Shown: positions 56,418-64,000 of the stretch, in pieces
How the letters are laid out: each line of letters begins with the position of its first letter
Numbering within the stretch: the stretch's first letter is position 1
NCBI GenBank assembly: GCA_946183365.1
Contig: CAMHAH010000012.1
Location: 29,181 to 93,180, forward strand
Origin: an uncultured Clostridia bacterium
Lineage (GTDB): Bacteria > Bacillota > Clostridia > Oscillospirales > Acutalibacteraceae
Direction of reading: 5' to 3'
DNA: 64,000 nt
Position numbers and translations under genes: made by a program
The notes under the pieces: generated by a model
The model's database searches: none
Told to the model about the DNA's origin: nothing
What the model saw: only the letters and a program-made list of their open reading frames with translations

Positions 56418-59400
56418 TCAACCTTTCTTTTTTGATTTAGTAGGTATATAGGTGCAAAGGATTGCAGAACCGATAACGATCAACACGATTGAGGCAAAGA
56501 CAAATATGCCGTCGCCGATACCACCGGTAGCCGGCATGACCGCTTTTGTATTTTCAACATCGAGCGATACATCCAGAGAGGCGTCATTTTCACCGTCGAT
56601 CTCAAAGCTCAGTTTTTCGCCATACGGAATAAAGCCGAGTGCAGTCTTACTTTCCTCGAAGTAGTATTTACCGACAGGCAGATCCTCCACGATGATCTGA
56701 CCGTCCGCGTTGGTAGTATATACGGCCTCATCCTCATTGTCGGACAGACTAAAGAATTTGAACTTAGTCCCGTTGGAGGACGACTTGACCGGCTTGCCGC
56801 TTTCGGTAAACAGAGAGAAAGTTACATCTTTCATGGGATCGCCGTTTTCGTCTGTCTTGTTGAGGGTGACAGTACCGGAATCCAGCGTGTTCTTCATGTT
56901 ATAGCCGTCAACCTTCAAAGTGTAGCCGGGCACAGGTTCTTCCGTTACGGTATATGTGTATTCCTTACCGCCGTCGTGATACTTATACAGATCAACAAAC
57001 GAATACGACCAATCCTCAGCTTCGGAAGTAGTAACCTCGTCGAGCTTTACGCCGTCGCGGTTCAGGACAACCTTGATCTGCTCAGGACGATAACCCATCT
57101 GATCATTATAGTCATCCCATGACTTAGTGCCGCTTACGGTCACTTTTTCAATAGTGTGATGATTGGTATAATCGCAGATCAGATGATTGCTGTCCTCAGG
57201 ATCGACTTCAACGCCGGAGGATTCGCTTGTATAGTATTCAACCGCACCTTCCTTTACCTCATAGCGGTAAAAGCTGATATGATCTTCAACAGACAGATCA
57301 GCGTAGCCCTTCGGAAGATTGGAAAACTCATATTTCCAACCATCTTTTGCTGTAACGGTAACTGAATCCATTAGCTCGTCGTCGCGGTACAGCTCGAAGG
57401 TAATGCTTTTCGGACGTTTGCCGTCTCGGTCATTGTCATCATCCCAGGTCTTTTCACCCGAGAAAGTTACATGCGGTATCTCATACTCAGATGAAATAGG
57501 AAGATTGAACTGATTTATGTCCTCAGCGTGATCCTTTGTGATCTGACGATAGTACACAGTCTCGTCAAGATAGAAGTCATCAGGCGCCTTCGTCTCCTGA
57601 ATCGTCAGCGTACCGAGAGGAAGGACATAGTTGCCGTCAGCGTCTTTATACAGAGCGTCGCCATAGACATAATGCTCGCTGTCATATTTACAGAGATTAT
57701 CGCTGTCAGTCATCAGCACCCATGTTCGGGTAGGAGCAACAGCGCTGATATGATCCTCGTCGATATGATCCGCATAGTATTTGAATGTGTACTCTGCGCC
57801 GGACATATCCTTTTCGCTGATCTCGCCGGAGGTCGCGTTCTTCTTCTGCAACAGAACAGACAGGTTAGCTGTGATGGGCTTGTCCTCAAACTCGACCTCA
57901 TACGCTTCTTCCTGTGCTGTATCAACCACCAGCTCCTTGATCTCGTCAGAACACTCAAAGTTCTCGGGAGCCTTTGTCTCTTTGACATAGTAGGTTCCCA
58001 GTTCAATATCGCTGACGAGCGCCACGCCGTTTTCATCGGTTGTCACCGAAGTAAAGGGATTGACCTCCTGCTCAGCGTCAGATCGCGACTTATAGAAGGT
58101 AAACTCTGCGCCCTCAAAGGAATACAGTGGATTGCCGTCGGTAAACTCCGGCCAAGAGGATTTCTTGATGACCTTTGCGCTTGACGATCCTTCCGGTTCA
58201 TCCTTGACATTCAGCACTTTCAAATGATTCTTGTCATTATCAAAGGTGAATGTCATTGTATAGACGGTGTTATCCATCTTGTATTTGCAGCCCGCCGGAA
58301 TAACAGATTCCTTTACATAGTAGGTTCCGGGCACGAGATTACGGAGCGTTGCGCGGCTGCCGTCAGCGGTATAGCCGACGCCATTTTCATCCAACTGAAC
58401 ATATCCGATATAGTTACTGCCGCTCGGCGAGAAATCCGTTTTGCTCTTAGAGAAGGAGTATCTGATACCCTTCATTGAGTAATCGGGATTACCGTTCGTC
58501 AGCTCCGGTCTTGTTGAAGCCTTGACGATCTTGCCGTAACAGGTTTTCGGCGTATCTGATACGCGCAATACTAAAGGCGCAGTCGTCGTATGATTCTTCG
58601 TGACCGTCACCGTATAAACGGTATCGTTCCTCTCATAGCCGGTATTATTAGGTACATAACCTTCCTTGATGTAATAGGTTCCTGGATAGAGATTACGAAG
58701 TGTAGCTCGACTGCCGTCTTTGGAGTGACCTTCACCTGCGGCGTTCAGCTTGATGTAGCCGAGATAGTTGCTACCGGTGGTATCAAAATCGGTCTTGCTT
58801 TTGGAGACATAATACTCAATACCGTTAAAGGTGTAGTTGGAATTGCCGCTTGTCACAGATGTGTTGGTGGACGATTTGATCACCTTGATATAAGCATGCG
58901 GCGTCGATTCCCATGACATCAGTGATTGAGCTGCCTTTCCTTCCGGATAGAAATAGAATATCTCGTATCCGGTAGGAACAATCGGATAGTATTCGGTTTT
59001 TGCAGCAAACTTCTTGACCACATTATTCCATGCATCAAGGCAATAAGGATTGACCTTACCTTGCTGCATATAGTCAATAACGCTGTGAACGAACGCATAG
59101 GCGCCGCCGACATTTCCGGCGTCATCGATCGCGCTCTGAATATCATCCCAATAGGTTTTTGAGGAGCTGTCATACTTAGCGCTTGCGGATGGTATCGTCG
59201 CGTCGTTGTCTAAGTAGAGCCAGTAAAAGGCTTTTGCCCGCATAGCCGATTTTGACAGATAATACTTCGTAGCATTTTTGTAAGTGCCCTTTGACGGCGA
59301 ATCATTCGTTGACCAAGAACACGTCGCTATTTTGCCGTTGACCGTATAGCGATGCGTATAGGTATAGTATTCATTGACCCATATCGAATCGCCGAAGTCT

Positions 59401-59543
59401 ACGGTACAATCTCCCTTTTCAGAATATGAATAGGACACATTCTGCACGGGATCATAAGAGGCCGCAAAGACCGTTATGATACTCAACGCGAATACGACAA
59501 GTATCATAAAGGAAGCGGTCACGCTTTTCACGATTCTTTTCAA
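56418..59543 (-). CDS. Large multi-domain CnaB/SpaA adhesin, probable pilus tip protein with N-terminal thioester-like domain
   Basis: TTG start at 59543 after AAAGGAG; signal peptide LKRIVKSVTASFMILVVFALSIITVFAA; repeated KSKTDFxxxGSNYxGY...DGSRATLRNLxPGTYYxKE; Cna-B GTKSWDDYND; sorting signal MPATGGIGDGIF plus TM and KSKKKG. Confidence 0.88.
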   Translation of the reverse strand: MKRIVKSVTASFMILVVFALSIITVFAASYDPVQNVSYSYSEKGDCTVDFGDSIWVNEYYTYTHRYTVNGKIATCSWSTNDSPSKGTYKNATKYYLSKSAMRAKAFYWLYLDNDATIPSASAKYDSSSKTYWDDIQSAIDDAGNVGGAYAFVHSVIDYMQQGKVNPYCLDAWNNVVKKFAAKTEYYPIVPTGYEIFYFYPEGKAAQSLMSWESTPHAYIKVIKSSTNTSVTSGNSNYTFNGIEYYVSKSKTDFDTTGSNYLGYIKLNAAGEGHSKDGSRATLRNLYPGTYYIKEGYVPNNTGYERNDTVYTVTVTKNHTTTAPLVLRVSDTPKTCYGKIVKASTRPELTNGNPDYSMKGIRYSFSKSKTDFSPSGSNYIGYVQLDENGVGYTADGSRATLRNLVPGTYYVKESVIPAGCKYKMDNTVYTMTFTFDNDKNHLKVLNVKDEPEGSSSAKVIKKSSWPEFTDGNPLYSFEGAEFTFYKSRSDAEQEVNPFTSVTTDENGVALVSDIELGTYYVKETKAPENFECSDEIKELVVDTAQEEAYEVEFEDKPITANLSVLLQKKNATSGEISEKDMSGAEYTFKYYADHIDEDHISAVAPTRTWVLMTDSDNLCKYDSEHYVYGDALYKDADGNYVLPLGTLTIQETKAPDDFYLDETVYYRQITKDHAEDINQFNLPISSEYEIPHVTFSGEKTWDDDNDRDGKRPKSITFELYRDDELMDSVTVTAKDGWKYEFSNLPKGYADLSVEDHISFYRYEVKEGAVEYYTSESSGVEVDPEDSNHLICDYTNHHTIEKVTVSGTKSWDDYNDQMGYRPEQIKVVLNRDGVKLDEVTTSEAEDWSYSFVDLYKYHDGGKEYTYTVTEEPVPGYTLKVDGYNMKNTLDSGTVTLNKTDENGDPMKDVTFSLFTESGKPVKSSSNGTKFKFFSLSDNEDEAVYTTNADGQIIVEDLPVGKYYFEESKTALGFIPYGEKLSFEIDGENDASLDVSLDVENTKAVMPATGGIGDGIFVFASIVLIVIGSAILCTYIPTKSKKKG

Positions 59544-59582
59544 ATCGCACAACTCCTTTCTCAAAATGATAGTTGTAAACTG

Positions 59583-59644
59583 AACACTTACCGCCCGATC
59601 TATAGGTACCCCACAATATACCCGTTGACCGGGCGGCAAGTGTT
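59583..59644 (-). promoter_or_regulatory. Long hairpin in adhesin mRNA leader
   Basis: Minus strand AACACTTGCCGCCCG (59644-59630) pairs with CGGGCGGTAAGTGTT (59597-59583), 15 bp with one G-U. Confidence 0.8.
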
Positions 59645-60049
59645 GTGTTTGAATTTGTCCTCGACACCCCAAACACAAGGGAACAGATCTTCCGACCGCT
59701 GCATACGGTCTCATTGGAATCTCACCACCGCGAGGATCTCCCGCGGCCGCCATCCTTTGCTGCGACGGTTGCTAACTCGCTCGGCTTTAGGACTTGACGG
59801 AAGTATCATTATGTATTCTGCTTTTCGTCGCCTTCGGCATGATTGCAGTCATACCGTCAGAGACATAGAGGCTGTATTGGCAGTACAACGTCCGCTCTTG
59901 TGGCTCGTCCTTATGGACACAGAAGGAAAGTAGAAGAAATGCTGGTATTCTATTTTTATGACAGGGTTTGATTAGCTAAATTCTAAAAACCCCTCTACTA
60001 TGGTATTGCTGACTTTTTTCGGAATTGACGAAAAAAACTTCAAAAGAAG

Positions 60050-60616
60050 TCAAAACATTTTAAAAAGTCTTCTTATCCGACTGAATATTTGGTCACGATG
60101 AGACATTAGTGTTGTTCTTGGAATCCCCAAAATCTCACTTAGTTGTGTTTCAGAAAGCGGATCTTCAGAAAGGTATAAAGAATGTATAATTCTTAGATCT
60201 TCATCGGACAAAACTTTTAATACTCTTCTTAGCATTTCAAGTTCGATTTCCAAAATCACCTTTTCCTCAACATCTATAGCTTCGTCAACAATAGTATCCT
60301 GAACCGTTAGACCTTCTTCACCTTCTGCCTGATCAAAAAGAGAGATACACATGATCAGTGAATCCTTTTCGATTCGACTCAAATAGTTCTTGCGATTCAT
60401 TTCTTTTCTAAACTTAGGAACAGATCCCTCGGGAATTTCGATAAGCACTAAATCTCCCAATTCTTCTTCGGTTGAAGTTGTAAAGAAATACACTTTTTGG
60501 AATCTGTTCTCTTTTATGTATGAAAGCACCTCACTGCCCACTAGTCTGACAAATCGTCTTCTTCCGTCGGTAGAAAGAAAGGTTCCGTTTTCATCGTCTA
60601 AAAAAAATATCTTCAA
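60050..60616 (-). CDS. Sigma-70 region-4-like regulatory protein
   Basis: LRRVLKVLSDEDLRIIHSLYLSEDPLSETQLSEILGIPRTTLMSHRDQIFSRIRRLFKMF; TTG start at 60616 after CGGAGG. Confidence 0.75.
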   Translation of the reverse strand: MKIFFLDDENGTFLSTDGRRRFVRLVGSEVLSYIKENRFQKVYFFTTSTEEELGDLVLIEIPEGSVPKFRKEMNRKNYLSRIEKDSLIMCISLFDQAEGEEGLTVQDTIVDEAIDVEEKVILEIELEMLRRVLKVLSDEDLRIIHSLYLSEDPLSETQLSEILGIPRTTLMSHRDQIFSRIRRLFKMF

Positions 60617-60623
60617 AAAATAA

Positions 60624-60668
60624 CCTCCGTTTGATTTGAAATAGATGCTTCTCAAACCAAAACGGAGG
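60624..60668 (-). promoter_or_regulatory. RBS-sequestering hairpin of the sigma-like gene
   Basis: Minus strand CCTCCGTTTTGGTTTGA (60668-60652) complementary to TCAAATCAAACGGAGG (60639-60624), which contains the RBS. Confidence 0.8.
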
Positions 60669-60683
60669 TCCACGGATAGGCAG

Positions 60684-60714
60684 CAAAAACCATCGAGAAA
60701 AGATGGTTTTTTGG
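60684..60714 (-). terminator. Terminator/attenuator-like hairpin upstream of the sigma-like gene
   Basis: Minus strand AAAAAACCATC-TTTTCTC-GATGGTTTTT. Confidence 0.65.
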
Positions 60715-60756
60715 TAAACAAGTATATTTACATATTTTCTTGTCGAATAAAAAAGT

Positions 60757-60782
60757 GCTGTAACGCCATCAAGCATTACAGC
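60757..60782 (-). terminator. Rho-independent terminator
   Basis: Minus strand GCTGTAATGC-TTGATG-GCGTTACAGC-ACTTTTTTATT. Confidence 0.8.
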
Positions 60783-60952
60783 AATTAAACAGATTATTCT
60801 ATCAATTAAGAGAAAATCTATGATAGAAATATTATTTTGACAATAATTCCACCCACGTTTTTTCATAACAACAGATTATAACAATATTCGCTGATATAAT
60901 CTGTCGAAAAGGTTCATATATTCTTTATTCTATGATGAAACAAATAATAAAG

Positions 60953-60994
60953 AAAGCAATCACACAAAAGTCAGACTTTCTGTGTGATTGCTTT
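60953..60994 (-). terminator. Very long terminator hairpin after the S24 gene
   Basis: Minus strand AAAGCAATCACACA-GAAAGTCTGACTTT-TGTGTGATTGCTTT with T-rich tail; the loop can also pair. Confidence 0.85.
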
Positions 60995-61002
60995 CATTTT
61001 AT

Positions 61003-61650
61003 TCATTGCAACAAAACTTTACCTTGAATAATACAGCTTACATCTTCATTCTTTTTATATTCTTCAAACTCACCTGATTGATTGTCCGGTACAAGTTTTT
61101 CTTCATCCCCCTGCAACAAATATCTTTTGCACATGGTGTTGCCATCGACATTAAATATGCCAATATCATTATTCTCTAATTCTTGAACTTGTTTAACTAA
61201 TACGATTTGTCCGTCAGAGATAGTTGGTTCCATACTTCTTCCTGAAATCTTGACAGCGTAATCAGCTTCAAAGTTATCTGTAGAGTATTCTGTAGAGTCG
61301 ATTGTACCTTCAGTGAATAACCCATCACCTGCACAAGCTGCCATATCAAACAAAGGTATTATTTTTGTATTAGAAATTGTAACATCTTCACTGTCATCCA
61401 TATCTTCAGGAAATTCCATTTTTATGGCGCTTACAATCTTCTCCAGCCATTGAAAGATGTAATTCCCTTTTGTGTTTTCGGTCGATGCATTTGACAATTC
61501 AATATTTGTCGATTTGTCTTTATATAAATTCTCATAGAACTTTTTTGAATCAAATTTCAAGTCTTTAGAATTAATTGAAAACACTGTTTTTTCTGACTCT
61601 ATCAGAACATAAGCTTCGTCTAAAATCTTAAACTCTACTAACCTTTTCAT
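61003..61650 (-). CDS. S24 (LexA/UmuD/CI-type) serine peptidase with a non-HTH N-terminus
   Basis: MAACAGDGLFTEG (possible Ala-Gly cleavage site), VKISGRSMEPTISDGQIVLVKQ (Ser), GNTMCKRYLLQGDEEKLVPDN (Lys). Confidence 0.88.
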   Translation of the reverse strand: MKRLVEFKILDEAYVLIESEKTVFSINSKDLKFDSKKFYENLYKDKSTNIELSNASTENTKGNYIFQWLEKIVSAIKMEFPEDMDDSEDVTISNTKIIPLFDMAACAGDGLFTEGTIDSTEYSTDNFEADYAVKISGRSMEPTISDGQIVLVKQVQELENNDIGIFNVDGNTMCKRYLLQGDEEKLVPDNQSGEFEEYKKNEDVSCIIQGKVLLQ

Positions 61651-63973
61651 ATCTTTTCCACCTCTTTCTTAATGAATCCAATCCGCCGTCAATTGTATTT
61701 GCAACAATATCTAAAATAGAGTACTCATCACATTCAAATTCCAACGCTCCTGATTGAACATTAAAGCCGTTTTCATCTTCGAATAAATAAATAATATTAT
61801 CCACATCTAAATTGACTATAAACTGCGGATTATGCGTTACCATAATTACTTGGCGATTCTCCCCCATCGTTTTGAAACAATCCAACAAATAATCCCTTAT
61901 CGCTTTTTGAGAAACATTATCTTCAGGCTGATCAATAATATAGATCCCGTCTTTATTTCTTTCATAGGATAATATATCAAAATATATTTTCGAATTAAAT
62001 CCACTGGATAGTTCCTGGTATACATCCATTCCACGAGATATAATTGAGTTTTTCGGTTTTAAATCATCATTAATGACTGCTAATAATGACTCTCTGAAAA
62101 ACTCCAAAACAGACTTCTTTTCATCAAATCTCAGAATTGATTCTTTTAGACCTCGCTCAGTAATCGTCCGCCAATTAATCCTTCTTCCTGCTTTAATTAC
62201 TTTCCGGATACAAGAATCAATATATTCTTTATTTATTATGTCAATATATAGTTTTGATATAAACTTATAATCATGTATCTCATTAATACTTGGAATCACC
62301 TTCGTTTCCTTTATATCCGGTTCATATTCTTTAAGTGCTCTTTCTTTTTTCAACAGCTGAATAACTCTCTGTTGAAAAGCAGTTGTATTATCCAAGAAAG
62401 AGTTGCGTTTTTTCTGAGAATCACTGATGTTTTTATCATGTGCCTTCGATACTTTATCAATAGTATTCGCAATAGTTTCTATCTTTTTGTTTTCTTTTTC
62501 AATCGATTCTTTTCTCTGCGTATACTTATTGATAATATCACTGATAGTTTTATGCTGCTTTTCAAAATAGATAAAATCAGAATCATCAAGATCAAGTTTA
62601 AGCAATTGTTCTATACCTAGAATAATTTGCTTCAATTTAGATATAACGCGATTTGTTCCTTCTGTATCCTTCTTTATAGATCGTAAATTCTTATCAAAAG
62701 CCAAACTCTCCGATACCTCTTGAGACAAGAATAAAGAAAACTTATTAAGACTATTCTTCTCTTCATCTATTTCAAATTTTTTTGATAAATAGTTTATCAT
62801 TCTATCTATTTCATTTTCAATAAGAGTTCTGTAAGGAGAAGCGTCCACAGCGGTTGGAAAATAAGTTGACAAGAAATCTGTTGCGTTCAAATGATTATGC
62901 TCAAATTTCTCCCTTATTTCTCCTTGCATATCAAAACAGAAGACATCATCTTGATCCAGCTGTTTTTTTATTGATATCCCCTTACTATTCATATACTGCT
63001 TATAGCCTGTTTTTACCTTAGGCGACAAAGGAATAGTACTAAGTTGTTTATAATCAGTCAACGCGTGCAGCAGCATTGATTTTCCAATTGAATTATCACC
63101 AATAATGACATTGATTCCTTTGGATAAAGGAACTTCATGTTCCTCATCGTTACTATTAATTATAATCCTTTCTTTCGAAACTTTGTCTACATTAAAAAAG
63201 CTGTTGACTCTCTTCAGTCTAGACGGGTCAGTCATCGCCATAACTAAGCCTTTAAAAGTCGGCAAACACTTAGCATATGTGTATGGAAAGTCAACCGTCT
63301 GATCTGATTTATCCTCCCTCGGATAGACTTTCCATACATGACAGTCTGTTCCGGTCACAAAACCGACTTTATCATCTATTTGCTCTTGAGTTAAATAGTT
63401 CTTATTAAGTATCTCATTCTTTTTGTTCTTAAACTCAAACGCCTCAAAGTAATCTGAGTAAATAAACTCTAAAAACTTCTCGTTACCTAAAGAGTTTACG
63501 TCGTTTTTTCTTGCTTTTCCACTAAAAAGAGAGTTTTTTTGATGTGCTATTAAGATTGTATCAATATCAATCTTCCTTAGTAATTCAATAAAACTTTCCT
63601 CTGTGTATGAATTCTTTTCATCCGGACGAGTTTCATTTAGTATCGATTCAATACTCTTAACCTTTTCTTCGTCTTTGTCAGAAAAAACAGAGATCACATG
63701 AACAACTTTTTCTTCATCATTATTCTTGAATCGTACAGAAAACTCAACGCCGGGCAATACTTTTTTTATAGAGTTATCATTTAGTTCTTCTTTTTTAAGT
63801 CCGGAATAAATCTCATATGAAAAAGTATCATGATCGGTTACGGAACATATATTTACCTCTTGTTCAACCAAATGCTCAACCAAAACGGGTAAGTTTTCTA
63901 CTGTGTTATTCTTCACCTTTTTACCATCTTTTTTAGATGATGCGCATGAATGAATATGTAAATCGATTTTCAT
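61628..63973 (-). CDS. PHP domain fused to SMC/ABC-type ATPase (TrlF-like AAA-like ATPase)
   Basis: PHP motifs MKIDLHIHSCAS, SVTDHDTF, LPGVEFS, IAHQ, TGTDCH; Walker A GDNSIGKS; Lys/Glu-rich coiled-coil-like middle; LSSGFNSK signature-like; YIIDQPEDNVSQ; MVTHNPQFI. Confidence 0.9.
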   Translation of the reverse strand: MKIDLHIHSCASSKKDGKKVKNNTVENLPVLVEHLVEQEVNICSVTDHDTFSYEIYSGLKKEELNDNSIKKVLPGVEFSVRFKNNDEEKVVHVISVFSDKDEEKVKSIESILNETRPDEKNSYTEESFIELLRKIDIDTILIAHQKNSLFSGKARKNDVNSLGNEKFLEFIYSDYFEAFEFKNKKNEILNKNYLTQEQIDDKVGFVTGTDCHVWKVYPREDKSDQTVDFPYTYAKCLPTFKGLVMAMTDPSRLKRVNSFFNVDKVSKERIIINSNDEEHEVPLSKGINVIIGDNSIGKSMLLHALTDYKQLSTIPLSPKVKTGYKQYMNSKGISIKKQLDQDDVFCFDMQGEIREKFEHNHLNATDFLSTYFPTAVDASPYRTLIENEIDRMINYLSKKFEIDEEKNSLNKFSLFLSQEVSESLAFDKNLRSIKKDTEGTNRVISKLKQIILGIEQLLKLDLDDSDFIYFEKQHKTISDIINKYTQRKESIEKENKKIETIANTIDKVSKAHDKNISDSQKKRNSFLDNTTAFQQRVIQLLKKERALKEYEPDIKETKVIPSINEIHDYKFISKLYIDIINKEYIDSCIRKVIKAGRRINWRTITERGLKESILRFDEKKSVLEFFRESLLAVINDDLKPKNSIISRGMDVYQELSSGFNSKIYFDILSYERNKDGIYIIDQPEDNVSQKAIRDYLLDCFKTMGENRQVIMVTHNPQFIVNLDVDNIIYLFEDENGFNVQSGALEFECDEYSILDIVANTIDGGLDSLRKRWKRYEKVSRV

Positions 63974-64000
63974 TCCGGTCAAAACGATATTCTGCATTAT

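Larger units (their letters stand above)
51574..64000. mobile_element. tRNA-Pro-associated integrated element carrying a pilus locus and a putative defence/damage-response unit; left end inferred, right end outside window
   Basis: Integrase directly beside the tRNA 3' end, excisionase-like HTH, DUF3789-like peptide, accessory cargo, composition shift to AT-rich; no second attachment site seen. Confidence 0.75.

Noticed and set aside
59544-59753. N-terminal 70 residues of the listed 1111-aa adhesin ORF
   Set aside because: They precede the signal peptide, overlap the structured leader and lack an RBS; the TTG at 59543 follows AAAGGAG.

Overview
This 64 kb window looks like a chromosome segment of a Gram-positive, Ruminococcus-like Clostridia (Oscillospiraceae). 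That assignment is an inference from a dockerin protein, spoIIID, the gene families and the regulatory signals; no database search was run. From about 1 to 51.5 kb it is mostly housekeeping backbone: prfA, galE, maf, proS, acpP, metA, a two-component system with an HtrA protease, two L,D-transpeptidases, an FMN riboswitch with a RibU-like gene, a candidate preQ1 riboswitch with a QueT-like gene, and an isolated 5S rRNA unit. Unusual backbone items are a truncated TetM/EF-G-like protein fused to a YacP/Rae1-type NYN nuclease, a Sua5-CoaE fusion, four mosaic palindromic intergenic repeats (two inverted around prfA), a Lys/Ala-rich histone-H1-like protein, and an AT-rich RHS-toxin remnant. At about 51.5 kb a tRNA-Pro(GGG) marks the edge of an integrated element that appears to run past the right end of the window: integrase, excisionase-like HTH, DUF3789-like peptide, two sortases, a pilin, a large CnaB/thioester-type adhesin with a structured leader, a sigma-like regulator with a hairpin-masked RBS, and a two-gene unit made of a PHP-domain SMC/ABC-type ATPase and a LexA/UmuD-like S24 peptidase. 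That last pair is the best candidate for an under-described system, probably defence or damage response. All functional calls come from motif recognition by eye.
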